Under the pieces are notes generated by a model. The model searched no databases and was not told where the DNA came from. It was given only the letters and a program-made list of their open reading frames with translations. From NCBI RefSeq assembly GCF_900314615.1, contig NZ_OMWA01000008.1, positions 1 through 63,402 on the forward strand: a stretch of DNA of 63,402 nt. The letters are read 5' to 3'. This document shows positions 24,997 to 34,082 of this stretch, piece by piece; within the stretch, counting starts at the first letter, position 1, and each line of letters starts with the position of its first letter. The stretch is from an uncultured Methanobrevibacter sp. Lineage in GTDB: Archaea > Methanobacteriota > Methanobacteria > Methanobacteriales > Methanobacteriaceae. The position numbers were made by a program, and so were the translations under genes.

Positions 24997-27594
24997 TCAG
25001 TAAAGGTCTTTTAATTTATCTTTAATCTGGTCAAGTATTGCCTGATGCATTCTTTTTGTAAATTCACCTTTGTCATTCTGATTTAACACATCAAGATAAC
25101 CTTGTGATACCAGATTGAATGCAAATGGACTTGGAATAACTGTATTTATTGTTTTTATCTCCATTTCTTCTCGGTCAATCATCTCAATAACTTTCAGGGC
25201 ATTTTTTATATCCATGTAATCCTCAAGCGCTTCTCTTCGTGCTTCTTTTAAAATTGAAAAGTTATCGTCCATTTCCTGAACAAATTTTAAAAGTATTTTG
25301 CCTCTAACCTGCTGGCGGCCAACTGATTTTGATTCTCCTTTATATCTTCTAAGAGTCATCAGGGACCTTCCTGCGCAATGCCTGAACCTTGAAGCAAGTG
25401 TTTCGGTTTTGTTCAATGCGTTAATCAGTATGGTTTCAAAATTTTCAGGAGTAATTTCTCTAAATGATTCCAATCCTCCGATTTTACCGTCTGAGGATAA
25501 GTAAAATCCATTGTCTGATATGGAAATTGTAACGTTCATGTTGTATTTTTGAGCAACGATATATGCAACAGCTCTTGACAGTGCATCATTAACCTTTCTT
25601 CCAAATAATGAGTGGAATATTACAAAACGTCTTCCTCCAAATCCTTTGTAATATTCAATCAGCAGTCTGCGTTTTGTTGGAATTTTTGCATATTTGAACT
25701 GCTCTACAAAATATTCGTATATTGAATTGGCAGCAAAATCATCAACATAGAGATATTCATGAATAAATTCCATAATCTCCTCTTTGCTTCTGCGGTATTG
25801 AAATTTGGAGTTCATATGATCTCTGAACTGCTGAATGTCCATTGCCAGGTCAAAGGCAAGAGGGAGCTGCTGTGAAAACCAGGAGGGTATTGTTGGAGGT
25901 CCGCTTGCAGGAGTCACATTGATGGTCATTCCTTTGCCGTAGTTGAATCTGTAGGTTCTGCCCCCTAAAACGAATGTATCTCCTTTTTTCAGTCTCTCCA
26001 TAAAGACTTCTTCAATCTTTCCGACAGTTTCACCGTCGCACTTGACAAGTACTCCTGATGAATCAGGTATTGTTCCGATGTTTGTTGAATAAAGCATTCT
26101 GGCCAGTTTTCCACGTTTTCCGAAGGTATTTTCTTTATAGTCAATCCATATTTTTGCATAGACGTATCTCTCTTCAAGTTGAGGGTATTCTCCGGCCATA
26201 TAACTTAAAACATCTTCATAATCATCTCTTGTAAGGTCTTTATAGCAGTAACTTTTACGGATTACGTCATATGCATAGTCAATGTCCCATGGATTTTCAA
26301 TGCTCATTCCATAAATGTGCTGAGCCAGAACGTCCAGACAGTTGGTAGGTATTGAAATTTTGTCAATTTTTCCTTCCTTTGCATTTTTTAGAAGAACAGA
26401 ACATTCCACCAGGTCATCTCTGTCGGTAACGATGATTTTCCCACGTGATTTCTCATGCAGCCTGTGACCGCTACGCCCAATTCTCTGCAGAGCTCTTGAA
26501 ACCGATTTCGGGGAGTTAATAAGCACTACCAAATCGATGTATCCTATATCGATTCCAAGTTCCAGTGATGTTGAAGATATTACTGCCTTTAGTTTACCTT
26601 CCTTGAGCTTGTTTTCAGTTTCAAGACGGACTTCCTTTGACAGTGATGAATGGTGTGCCATAATGTTTGTGTCATTATAATGCAGGGGATACATTTTCTT
26701 TAAGTTATAGACAAAACGTTCCGTACCGCTTCTTGTGTTTGTAAAAATCAGTGTTGTTTTATTTTCCCAAATCAAATCGTCCAGCAAATCATACATTCCA
26801 AGTTTGGTGTCCTCTTCATCTGCAAGTACAATATCGCTTACAGGACACATCACTTCCATGTCAAGCTCTTTTAAATAATTTATATTAACGATTTTGCAGT
26901 TCCGTCCAACTCCGTATTCATATCCGACAAGAAATTTCGCCACTTCCTCAATAGGGCTGACTGTAGCAGACAATCCGATTCTTGTATACTGGCCTATCAG
27001 ATGTTGCAGTCTTTCAAGGGATAAGCTTAAATGAACTCCTCTTTTGTTTTCAGCTAAAGAGTGAATCTCATCTATTATGACATATTTTACGCCGCTCAAC
27101 TTTTCCCTGAATTTTGGAGCCACAAGTAAAATGGATAATGTTTCCGGAGTCGTAATGAGGATGTGAGGTGGTTTTTTAAGCATTTTCTGTCTTTGGTACT
27201 GTGAAGTATCTCCTGTTCGCACGGCCTTTCGGATTCCTAATTTGCGGCCTGCTATCTTTTCAATTCCATCTAAAGGCTCATCGAGATTCTTTTCAATGTC
27301 ATTGTCCAGTGCCTTTAGTGGGGATATGTAAATGCAGTAAACCTTGTCTTCCAACTGGTCTTTTTCAGCCAATGCAGTCAAATCGCTGATTACTGATAAG
27401 AATGCAGTTAATGTTTTTCCGGATCCTGTCGGTGATGAAATGAGGATGTTGTTCTTTTTATGTATGTCAATGATTGATTTTTTTTGAGCAGGTGTAAAAT
27501 CTTCAAATTGTGAATCAAACCATTTTCTAACCCATGGATGCAGTCTTTTAAAAATAGCTTTTTTTGTGTAGGTTTTGGTTTGCTCTTCAATCAT
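24997..27594 (-). CDS. Lhr-type superfamily 2 DNA helicase
   Basis: The 865-residue helicase has SSPTGSGKT (Walker A, about residue 54), DEIH (about 176), GLSATVSP and a C-terminal RecA domain with the motif V/VI region ELGIDIG, then QRIGRSGHR. The remaining 400 residues (winged-helix and Lhr-specific domains) match archaeal Lhr rather than RecQ or Hel308. It probably acts on stalled replication forks or R-loops. GAAGGTAATG lies before the ATG. Length is normal for the archaeal Lhr core group. Confidence 0.88.
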   Translation of the reverse strand: MIEEQTKTYTKKAIFKRLHPWVRKWFDSQFEDFTPAQKKSIIDIHKKNNILISSPTGSGKTLTAFLSVISDLTALAEKDQLEDKVYCIYISPLKALDNDIEKNLDEPLDGIEKIAGRKLGIRKAVRTGDTSQYQRQKMLKKPPHILITTPETLSILLVAPKFREKLSGVKYVIIDEIHSLAENKRGVHLSLSLERLQHLIGQYTRIGLSATVSPIEEVAKFLVGYEYGVGRNCKIVNINYLKELDMEVMCPVSDIVLADEEDTKLGMYDLLDDLIWENKTTLIFTNTRSGTERFVYNLKKMYPLHYNDTNIMAHHSSLSKEVRLETENKLKEGKLKAVISSTSLELGIDIGYIDLVVLINSPKSVSRALQRIGRSGHRLHEKSRGKIIVTDRDDLVECSVLLKNAKEGKIDKISIPTNCLDVLAQHIYGMSIENPWDIDYAYDVIRKSYCYKDLTRDDYEDVLSYMAGEYPQLEERYVYAKIWIDYKENTFGKRGKLARMLYSTNIGTIPDSSGVLVKCDGETVGKIEEVFMERLKKGDTFVLGGRTYRFNYGKGMTINVTPASGPPTIPSWFSQQLPLAFDLAMDIQQFRDHMNSKFQYRRSKEEIMEFIHEYLYVDDFAANSIYEYFVEQFKYAKIPTKRRLLIEYYKGFGGRRFVIFHSLFGRKVNDALSRAVAYIVAQKYNMNVTISISDNGFYLSSDGKIGGLESFREITPENFETILINALNKTETLASRFRHCAGRSLMTLRRYKGESKSVGRQQVRGKILLKFVQEMDDNFSILKEARREALEDYMDIKNALKVIEMIDREEMEIKTINTVIPSPFAFNLVSQGYLDVLNQNDKGEFTKRMHQAILDQIKDKLKDLY

Positions 27595-27911
27595 GTTTAC
27601 ATTACCTTCTCAAAATTATAGTTTAATTTTTGTACATTTCTGTTATTAAATATGATTCAATTATTTTTTTAGACATACCTAAATTATATATTTCTTTCAC
27701 TTCGTTTTCGTCAATGTGGGGTTATCCATTGCATTTAAGGAAATTAAACAATTGTTATATAAAATAGGGTGGAATAAATAATAATTAAACAAAATTAGGG
27801 TAATACTTTAAAGTATCTGAAAAATGATAAGTTTATATGTTAAAAAAACATATTTTTAATTGTCATATAAACATGACTTGAAAAAGTTATTTTTAATATG
27901 AAGGTGAAAAA
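27595..27911. other. 317-bp intergenic region with SDR promoter
   Basis: It holds the 14-bp palindrome at 27803-27816 and a TATA-like GTTTATATG at 27831-27839. An inverted copy CATATAAAC at 27864-27872 could serve a minus-strand transcript. AGGTGA at 27902-27907 serves the SDR gene. Nothing else is recognisable. Confidence 0.5.
27803..27816. promoter_or_regulatory. Perfect palindrome upstream of the SDR TATA box
   Basis: ATACTTTAAAGTAT is a perfect 14-bp dyad ending 14 bp before the TATA-like GTTTATATG. Its position next to the transcription-factor-B element suits a regulator-binding site, but short AT-rich palindromes also occur by chance. Confidence 0.35.
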
Positions 27912-28682
27912 ATGAATGATTTATTTAATTTATCAGGACAAGTAGCACTAGTTAGTGGCGCATCATCTGGTATTGGTGTCGATATGGCAAAAGCATATGC
28001 CAGATATGGTGCAGACATCGTAATTACAGGAAGAAGAAAATAACGTTTAGATCAAGTCGCTGAAGAAATTAAAGAACTTGGAGTAGACTGTATAGGTGTA
28101 GTTTGTGATGTAACAGACACTGAAAGTGTAGAAAACTGTGTTAAAGAAGTCATGGACCACTTTGGTAGAATTGACATTCTCCATAACAATGCAGGTTACG
28201 GAGCAACAAAAGAAGCAGAATTATTGACTGATGAAGAATGGAACATGACTGTTGATGTAGATTTAACAGGTACCTTCAAAATGTCCAGAGCTGTAGCTCG
28301 TGAAGCAATGATTCCTCAAAAATACGGAAGAATCATCAACACAGCATCCATGTTTGGTTTAGTCGGAACCATGGCAACACCAACCTCCCCATACGCAGCA
28401 GCAAAAGGTGGAGTAGTAAACTTAACCAGACAATTAGCAGCTGAATGGGCTAAATATAACATTACAGTAAACGCAATCTGTCCAGGTACTTTCCCAACAG
28501 AACTCACAAGAGAAACTATTGACAACGATGAATACAAAGCATACACCAAAACTGTTGTACCTGTTGGAAGATCTGGTGTCGATGGAGAATTAGATTCCAC
28601 TGTAGTATACTTAGCATCCCCTAAATCCAGTTACGTAACTGGACAGGCTATTGCTGTAGACGGTGGATACACCTGTATTTAA
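27912..28682 (+). pseudogene. SDR-family oxidoreductase interrupted by a single TAA
   Basis: From ATG 27912 the frame encodes a complete 256-residue short-chain dehydrogenase except for TAA at codon 44 (28041-28043), within GRRK-stop-RLDQ. Related proteins usually have Glu there, so one G-to-T change (GAA to TAA) explains it. Everything else is intact: the NAD(P) loop SGASSGIG, the NNAGYG motif, the catalytic Ser in TASMFG, Tyr and Lys in SPYAAAKGG, and the C-terminal GQAIAVDGGY. Codons are biased to C-ending forms seen in highly expressed genes. The part after the stop could restart at ATG 28152, giving 176 residues without a cofactor loop. Sequencing error, recent inactivation or readthrough are all possible. 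The closest relatives are gluconate-5-dehydrogenase-like SDRs. Confidence 0.8.
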
Positions 28683-28728
28683 ATTGAAAATTTTTATTTT
28701 CAATTTTTCTTTTTTCTTTTTTTGAACA
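28681..28728 (+). terminator. Hairpin and T-run terminator after the SDR gene
   Basis: An 11-bp perfect stem (AAATTGAAAAT with ATTTTCAATTT) and a TTTT loop overlap the stop codon. Interrupted T-runs follow to 28728. This fits an intrinsic-type terminator. Confidence 0.6.
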
Positions 28729-28791
28729 TTCCTGATTGATAATATTGCTTTTTTTTACATTAACTCTGAATATATATGATTTAACTGTAAA

Positions 28792-28800
28792 GTTATATAT
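28792..28800 (+). promoter_or_regulatory. TATA box of the HEAT-repeat gene, probably leaderless
   Basis: GTTATATAT is centred 27 nt before ATG 28823, and no Shine-Dalgarno lies between (TTTAATATC directly precedes the ATG). The mRNA should start at the start codon. Confidence 0.55.
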
Positions 28801-28822
28801 GCTTAAAAACTAATTTAATATC

Positions 28823-29671
28823 ATGTCAAATTTAAATTTAGATGAAGCTATTAACAATTTATCAGATGATGATGTTAAAGTTCGAAAAGAAGCTGTAGAA
28901 TCATTAGTAGGAACTACTGATGAAAGTGCTATTGAACCGTTAATTAAAGCCACCACTGATGACAATGCACAAGTCAGATTCAAAGCAGCTGAAATTTTAG
29001 GCAGCATGGGTGATGTTGCAGTTGATAAGTTAATTGATGAATTTAAAAACGCAGAAGGTAAAGATAAACGTTTCTTAGCTTTCGCACTTAAAGAAACTGA
29101 AGATAAAAAAGTCATTCCTTATTTTGTTGAAGCAACTGAAGATGAAGACTTTGGTGTTAGAAAAGTTGCAGTTCGTGCATTAGGAGAACTTCAGGCTGAA
29201 GATGAAATAGATTCCATTGCAAAATGTCTTGAAGATGAAGACTGGGGTGTTAAACTCGCTGCAATTCAGGCTTTAGGAGACCTTGCAACAGATGAATCCA
29301 TTTATTTGATTAAAAAAGCAAGAAAAGGCGAAGAGGATAAGGATTTCAAAAAATCATGTAATAAGGCTATCAAAAAAGCTCAAAAAAGACAAAAGGCTAA
29401 ATCTTCAGGCGAATCCATAGTTAAAGTTATTCCAATGAGCACTATTAAGGAAATGGAAAAAACCAATGTCCAAAAAGCTATTAAGGAATATGAAAGGTAT
29501 GTTGAAGCAAAACAGCCTAAAGATGCTCCTTATAAAAGATTATGTGTTCTTTACAGAAAAACTAATGACTATGACAATGAAGTAAGGGTTATTGAAACTG
29601 CAATTGAAGTATTTGCGGACAATGACAAAAAATTGCCTTACTTTGAAAAAAGATTAGCAAAATTGAAATAG
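28823..29671 (+). CDS. HEAT-repeat protein
   Basis: The 282-residue acidic protein has about five HEAT/PBS-lyase-type repeats between residues 5 and 165. The repeat pattern (VRKEAVESL, VRFKAAEIL, VRKVAVRAL, VKLAAIQAL) recurs about every 30 residues. A basic linker rich in Lys follows (165-200), then a C-terminal helical domain resembling TPR-type pairs (residues 210-282). It is probably a protein-binding scaffold. The phycobilin-lyase label often given to such repeats has no meaning in a methanogen. Its stop abuts the convergent nitrilase stop. Confidence 0.8.
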   Translation: MSNLNLDEAINNLSDDDVKVRKEAVESLVGTTDESAIEPLIKATTDDNAQVRFKAAEILGSMGDVAVDKLIDEFKNAEGKDKRFLAFALKETEDKKVIPYFVEATEDEDFGVRKVAVRALGELQAEDEIDSIAKCLEDEDWGVKLAAIQALGDLATDESIYLIKKARKGEEDKDFKKSCNKAIKKAQKRQKAKSSGESIVKVIPMSTIKEMEKTNVQKAIKEYERYVEAKQPKDAPYKRLCVLYRKTNDYDNEVRVIETAIEVFADNDKKLPYFEKRLAKLK

Positions 29672-30496
29672 TTATTTTTTAATAACTTCATAGAGGTCTT
29701 CTCTTTTATTTTTTAAAAGAGGAAGCTCTTCTCTTATTTTTTTTATTTCACTTAAATCAATTTCACCATAAATTATCTCTTCTTTATCACTTGCTTCGCC
29801 TATAACTTCTCCCCAAGGGCTTGTAATTATGGAATGGCCGAAACTGTGATATGATGCATCTTTATTCAATGCAGGAGCCACGCCAATGCAGTAAACCTGA
29901 TTGTCTAAAGCCCTTGAGCGGAACAGTAACTCCCAATGTGCTGGTCCTGTAGTCATATTGAACGCTCCCGGGTAAAACAGTATCAGTGCTCCATTTTCAA
30001 CCATAATTCTTGCAAGTTCTGGAAAACGAATATCATAACATATTCCGATTCCTATTTTTCCGAATTCTGTCTCAACGACAGTAAATTCATCGCCTGCAGT
30101 TAAAACGTCAGATTCCTTAAATGTAATCCTGTCTTTAACGTCAATGTCAAAAAGGTGCATTTTCCTATGTTTTGCAATAATTTCACCTTCCCTGTCGAAA
30201 AGATAGGATGTGTTGTAGAGTTTTTCATCTTCTTTTTCAGGAATTGAACCTGCTAAAATATAAACATTATTCTGTGATGCCAGTGAAGATATCTTTTTAA
30301 GAGTATAACTGTCAGATTCATTTTCACAGTATTCTATAAATTTGTCATTGGAATAGGGACAGTTGAACATTTCAGGCAAAACAATAAAATCAGAGTTCTT
30401 GCAAGCTTTTTCAATCATTAAGCTGGCTTTTTTTAAGTTTTCATCTTTATTGTCAATGACATTCATTTGACATAGAGCAATTTTAACTTTTGTCAT
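29672..30496 (-). CDS. Nitrilase-superfamily carbon-nitrogen hydrolase (omega-amidase-like)
   Basis: The 274-residue amidase has the Glu-Lys-Cys triad: E42 in LPEMF, K112 in HRKMHLFD and C153 in GICYDIRFPEL. The HLFDID and FPEL context is closest to Nit2/omega-amidase, which hydrolyses alpha-ketoglutaramate-type amides; substrate assignment is inference. It shares no spacing with the convergent HEAT gene and lies 47 bp downstream of the zinc-ribbon protein on the same strand. Confidence 0.88.
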   Translation of the reverse strand: MTKVKIALCQMNVIDNKDENLKKASLMIEKACKNSDFIVLPEMFNCPYSNDKFIEYCENESDSYTLKKISSLASQNNVYILAGSIPEKEDEKLYNTSYLFDREGEIIAKHRKMHLFDIDVKDRITFKESDVLTAGDEFTVVETEFGKIGIGICYDIRFPELARIMVENGALILFYPGAFNMTTGPAHWELLFRSRALDNQVYCIGVAPALNKDASYHSFGHSIITSPWGEVIGEASDKEEIIYGEIDLSEIKKIREELPLLKNKREDLYEVIKK

Positions 30497-30543
30497 ATTA
30501 ACACTCTAAAAAAATAAGAAAAATAAGTATGAATGAATCATAC

Positions 30544-31326
30544 TTAAATAATATCTGCGGAATTAACCATTTTATTGATGTTGTCAGATGTGATGGAGTT
30601 AATTGATCCTCCAGTTACTTTGAATACATACAATTCGCCATCAGTAAACATTGAAACATATCTTGTGTAGTTTCCGTCAGCATTTTCTAAAATTATGTTG
30701 GATGCATTTCTGCCGTCTAAAGTAATAGTTTCGACAAGTTCCACTGCATCTCCATCGCTTAATGCACGACTGATTCTTTGCTGATTAATGTCTTTTAGGG
30801 AACTAGCACTGCTGGTTATGTTATAATGTTCGATAACTGTATTATTTTCGTCCTGGAAAAATATAGCTCCTTCATGATCTACATCACTAAGATTAACACT
30901 GCTCCAAGCTTTAGGATATTTAAATGCAAAATCACCGGCATTATACTCAACTAAATCTCCGGAGTTTTGAATTGGATTAGTATTATTATTTGATCCAGTA
31001 AGGACAATTCCACAAATCACAATTAAAGTAATAAGCACGATAGCTCCTATAATGAGCTTTTTCTCTTTAATAATTTCAAGTGTGCTTTTCTGATTGGAAG
31101 GTTTTCCTTTTGGGTTTTCTTTGCTGACACTTTCCCTTTTAGGAGCGTCAACTTTTGGTTCCTTAATGATGTTCTCTTTTTTAGGAATAGTACTTCTCTG
31201 TTCATTTTGGAAGATACTGTCCTTTTTACGAGATTTAATTTTTGGTTTGGGGAAGTTATATCCACAATTTCCACAAACAGGAGCACCATCATAACTAGGA
31301 TTTCCACATTCTGGACATTTTTTCAC
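30544..31326 (-). CDS. Zinc-ribbon membrane protein with PsbP-like exterior domain
   Basis: The 260-residue protein has an N-terminal zinc ribbon (CPEC near 4, CGNC near 18) and a basic disordered linker (residues 27-85). A single transmembrane helix (about 90-112) follows, then an exterior domain beginning FAFKYPKAWSSVNLSD that resembles PsbP/MOG1-like folds. The GTG start at 31326 is decided by GGAGGT nine bases upstream. The topology puts zinc ribbon and linker in the cytoplasm. Function unknown; such proteins are common in this genus. Confidence 0.75.
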   Translation of the reverse strand: MKKCPECGNPSYDGAPVCGNCGYNFPKPKIKSRKKDSIFQNEQRSTIPKKENIIKEPKVDAPKRESVSKENPKGKPSNQKSTLEIIKEKKLIIGAIVLITLIVICGIVLTGSNNNTNPIQNSGDLVEYNAGDFAFKYPKAWSSVNLSDVDHEGAIFFQDENNTVIEHYNITSSASSLKDINQQRISRALSDGDAVELVETITLDGRNASNIILENADGNYTRYVSMFTDGELYVFKVTGGSINSITSDNINKMVNSADII

Positions 31327-31421
31327 GACTTAACCTCCATTGAAATTTACATTTTATAATGAATGTATATTTATAATAATGTTTTTATTTTATAAAAATA
31401 TATTTATGAATTAGTGATAAA

Positions 31422-31901
31422 ATGGCTGATGATAAAATTATTAATATTGATGATATAAATTATGCAGTTTACAAAACAGGAGCTTGGAAAAATAACTATG
31501 AAATTAACCAGATTGGGTTATCCGGTGAAATTCCAGTCACAAAAAACACTTTAAATCATGTCAAGTTTTCTATGGAAGAAATCAGAAACACAGAATTTTC
31601 AATCTCCGATAAAAAAGTTAACGGATTTGTAGCTATTGCAATGCAATTAAATCCTAAAGTTCAGGAAATGGAATTGGATGATGCCATTTCACTCGAACAG
31701 CAGGAATACGATAACATTCTCCAAGAGCTGGAAAATCTGGAATTGCTTGATGATGACGGCACAATTCCTCTTGAAAATGAAGAATATCTCATTTATAAAT
31801 TGCAGAAAGACTGTCACGTGACAACTTCAACTCCTGCTAATGAATTTACTAAAAAATACTATGAAAATGAATTGAAAAAAATTGAGGATGCATTGGACTA
31901 A
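31422..31901 (+). CDS. Conserved hypothetical acidic protein
   Basis: The 159-residue soluble protein is not recognised. It is strongly acidic, with mixed beta N-terminus and a helical C-terminal half. GTGAT lies three bases before the ATG, with TATA-like sequence at 31391-31402. Its stop codon overlaps the convergent nucS stop by three bases (31898-31901 region). Confidence 0.65.
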   Translation: MADDKIINIDDINYAVYKTGAWKNNYEINQIGLSGEIPVTKNTLNHVKFSMEEIRNTEFSISDKKVNGFVAIAMQLNPKVQEMELDDAISLEQQEYDNILQELENLELLDDDGTIPLENEEYLIYKLQKDCHVTTSTPANEFTKKYYENELKKIEDALD

Positions 31902-32680
31902 AATGCATCTAATGTTACTTTTTTATCTCTTTTTAATTCACGAGGAGGTTCGATTGATACAAACTCGATACCTTCTTCTTCAATCATTTCAAGAGCATCC
32001 TCCATTATTGACGGTGCTACAAGAAGGCCTCTGATCTTTTTTTTCTGTGCATGACATTCCTTTAAGTAATCGTTATCTGTGTTTTCAAAATCCAAAAGGT
32101 ATCTTTTGAGCTGTTTGACTGCATTTACTCCAGCTTTACGCGCTTTCAGCTCTAAAATCATTAAGTTATTGTCATTATCTTTTCCTAAAATATCAATAAA
32201 TCCATGTTCGATGCTGTATTCTCTTGCAGTAGGGGTAAATCCTTCTTCAATCATATGTGGCTTGTCCATTATCATATCGCCCATGTCCTTTTCATATCCT
32301 GCCTGTTCTAACTCTTCATAGTCTTCGATATTTGCATAATTGATAAATTGGATTTGTCTGATTTCCACAGTCAGCAATTCCTTTGGAGTTCTTCTGTGGC
32401 TTTCCAGGAATAGATTTTCATTTTTTATGTAGGCTCTTGTTCTTGATTTTGGGGGCTGCCAGTTAACCGGTTCCACTTTTTTCTCCTGATGGATTAGAAA
32501 TGCTCCGTCAGGTTTTATCATAATTATTCTCTCTCCCCAGTTTAGTTCACTTAATGCACGACCTTCATAATTAACTTTACAGCATGCAAATATGCTTATT
32601 GTCGCTCTTTTTCTTAACGCTTCCTGAACTAAATCGTATGCATCATTACAGTTAGGTTTTTCTAAGATTTTATATTTCAT
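31898..32680 (-). CDS. nucS: Mismatch-specific endonuclease NucS/EndoMS
   Basis: The 260-residue nuclease cuts both strands at mismatched bases and starts a MutS-independent repair route. The N-terminal dimerisation/DNA-binding domain is followed by a RecB-like core with EHGFIDI (D163) and LELKARK (E177, K179). The C-terminal KVTLDAF is a likely PCNA-interacting motif. Length is as expected. No SD is visible and a TATA-like stretch is about 21-30 nt upstream, so the message may be leaderless. Its presence beside a MutS-like gene that lacks the mismatch domain fits NucS being the mismatch enzyme here. Confidence 0.9.
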   Translation of the reverse strand: MKYKILEKPNCNDAYDLVQEALRKRATISIFACCKVNYEGRALSELNWGERIIMIKPDGAFLIHQEKKVEPVNWQPPKSRTRAYIKNENLFLESHRRTPKELLTVEIRQIQFINYANIEDYEELEQAGYEKDMGDMIMDKPHMIEEGFTPTAREYSIEHGFIDILGKDNDNNLMILELKARKAGVNAVKQLKRYLLDFENTDNDYLKECHAQKKKIRGLLVAPSIMEDALEMIEEEGIEFVSIEPPRELKRDKKVTLDAF

Positions 32681-32756
32681 TACAATAACATTGTTTAGAT
32701 TAATTTAAATAATTTGTTTTTTAGATATATGGATAAGTTTTAAAGGAGAAATTAAC

Positions 32757-33752
32757 ATGTTCGATGAAGAATTTTTTGAAGATAAAAAGGAACACTTTGT
32801 AATGGATTCATTTGAATTTCAAAACGGCGAAGTGCTGAAAGACGTTAAAGTGGAATTCATGACTTTCGGAACTGCGAAATATGATGAAAATGGTAAAATC
32901 GCAAATGCAATTTTATATTGTTCCGGTTCTTTGGGAAGTTTTGCCGGAATAGGTAAAATTCTGCCTTTAACATTTGAAAACTGTCCTTTTGATGGAAATA
33001 AATATTTCTTCATCAGCATATCAGCTTTAGGCTCACCAGGGTCATGTTCTCCTTCTCTTACTGGTTTAAAAAATAAATTCCCAAAATATTCCATGGTCGA
33101 TGTGGTCAATTTCCAAAAACAGTTTTTAGCTGAAAAATTCGGCATAGATCACGTTTTAGGTTTGATTGGAAATTCAATGGGCGGTTTTGTCGGTCTCACC
33201 CAAGCTATTGAATATCCAGATTTTCAGGATTTCATCATCTGTGGTGTAAGCAGCTACAAGGTTGCAGGACATGATTTTATCCTTTCAAGATTTGTTGATG
33301 AAATTATTGAATCTGATCCGGACTATGCAAAAGGTGAATTGACTTATTCTTTAATTAGGACATTAAGAATTGCCTGTCTGGCTGAATTTAACTTCGGACT
33401 TTCTAAAGAAGCGCTAAGAAGCAAAACTAATGATGAACTGAGCATGGAATTTGAAGAGTTCGGCAATGAAATGATTGAAACCGATATCTATGATTTAAAA
33501 TATTGCAATAAGGCAAGTATGGAGTTCAATGTTGAAGATGATTTGGATAAAATCAAATCTAAGGTGTTAATCGTATCATGTAAACAGGATCCTCATTTTC
33601 CTCCGGAACTTGATGGAATTCCAATGTCTGAAATGATAAAAGATTCTGAACTGATAATTATGGACTCTGAACTGGGTCATTTGTGCTTCAATGAACTTGA
33701 AAACATATCCTATGAGTTAAGTGAATTTATGGGTGAATTTGATGATTGTTAA
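32757..33752 (+). CDS. Alpha/beta hydrolase, MetX-like, catalytic triad intact
   Basis: The 331-residue alpha/beta-fold protein resembles the homoserine O-acetyltransferase group. The nucleophile is S140 in GNSMGG, the acid is D278 in CKQDPHF and the base is H308 in LGHLCF. The MetX substrate-binding signature is not evident, so it may be an esterase or other acyl enzyme. AAAGGAGA precedes the ATG. It overlaps the next small gene by 11 bases and is followed by a degenerate paralogue. Confidence 0.8.
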   Translation: MFDEEFFEDKKEHFVMDSFEFQNGEVLKDVKVEFMTFGTAKYDENGKIANAILYCSGSLGSFAGIGKILPLTFENCPFDGNKYFFISISALGSPGSCSPSLTGLKNKFPKYSMVDVVNFQKQFLAEKFGIDHVLGLIGNSMGGFVGLTQAIEYPDFQDFIICGVSSYKVAGHDFILSRFVDEIIESDPDYAKGELTYSLIRTLRIACLAEFNFGLSKEALRSKTNDELSMEFEEFGNEMIETDIYDLKYCNKASMEFNVEDDLDKIKSKVLIVSCKQDPHFPPELDGIPMSEMIKDSELIIMDSELGHLCFNELENISYELSEFMGEFDDC

Positions 33753-34017
33753 AATTGACAATTACGGCGAAAAAGGTGAAAACTACTTTGTTGAATATAA
33801 AGTTTCTGAATTGTCTTTAGACCAAATGAATTTTCTTAAGGATAACTTATCTGAGGAATGTGAGATAGCTGAGGATATTTTAAAAATCAAAATGTATTTT
33901 GATGAGCGATTATATCCTTTTCACAGCGATATTGCAAAAATAAGGATTGATGATTTTATTGCTCGTGAGGAAATAGAAATGAATATTTTCTTGTCCAGCT
34001 TTTTGGAGGAAATGTAA
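33742..34017 (+). CDS. Small acidic protein between two hydrolase paralogues, unknown
   Basis: A 91-residue acidic protein with no family I recognise. ATG 33742 lies inside the end of the upstream hydrolase gene, with GGGTGA seven bases before it, so translation is coupled to the hydrolase. Several Tyr/Phe residues and a helical C-terminus (IAREEIEMNIFLSSFLEEM) suggest a folded partner protein. A role as subunit or regulator of the hydrolase pair is inference from position. Confidence 0.65.
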   Translation: MIVKIDNYGEKGENYFVEYKVSELSLDQMNFLKDNLSEECEIAEDILKIKMYFDERLYPFHSDIAKIRIDDFIAREEIEMNIFLSSFLEEM

Positions 34018-34082
34018 CTTGAATATTTTTTTAGTCAATTTTATATATGTGCTGATTATAAAAAATTAAATTAGAGGTTTAC

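Noticed and set aside
28823..29671. Phycocyanobilin lyase
   Set aside because: The HEAT repeats resemble PBS-lyase repeats only in fold; a methanogen has no phycobilins.
32757..33752. Homoserine O-acetyltransferase metX
   Set aside because: The fold group fits, but the substrate signature of MetX is not visible, so only the general hydrolase name is given.
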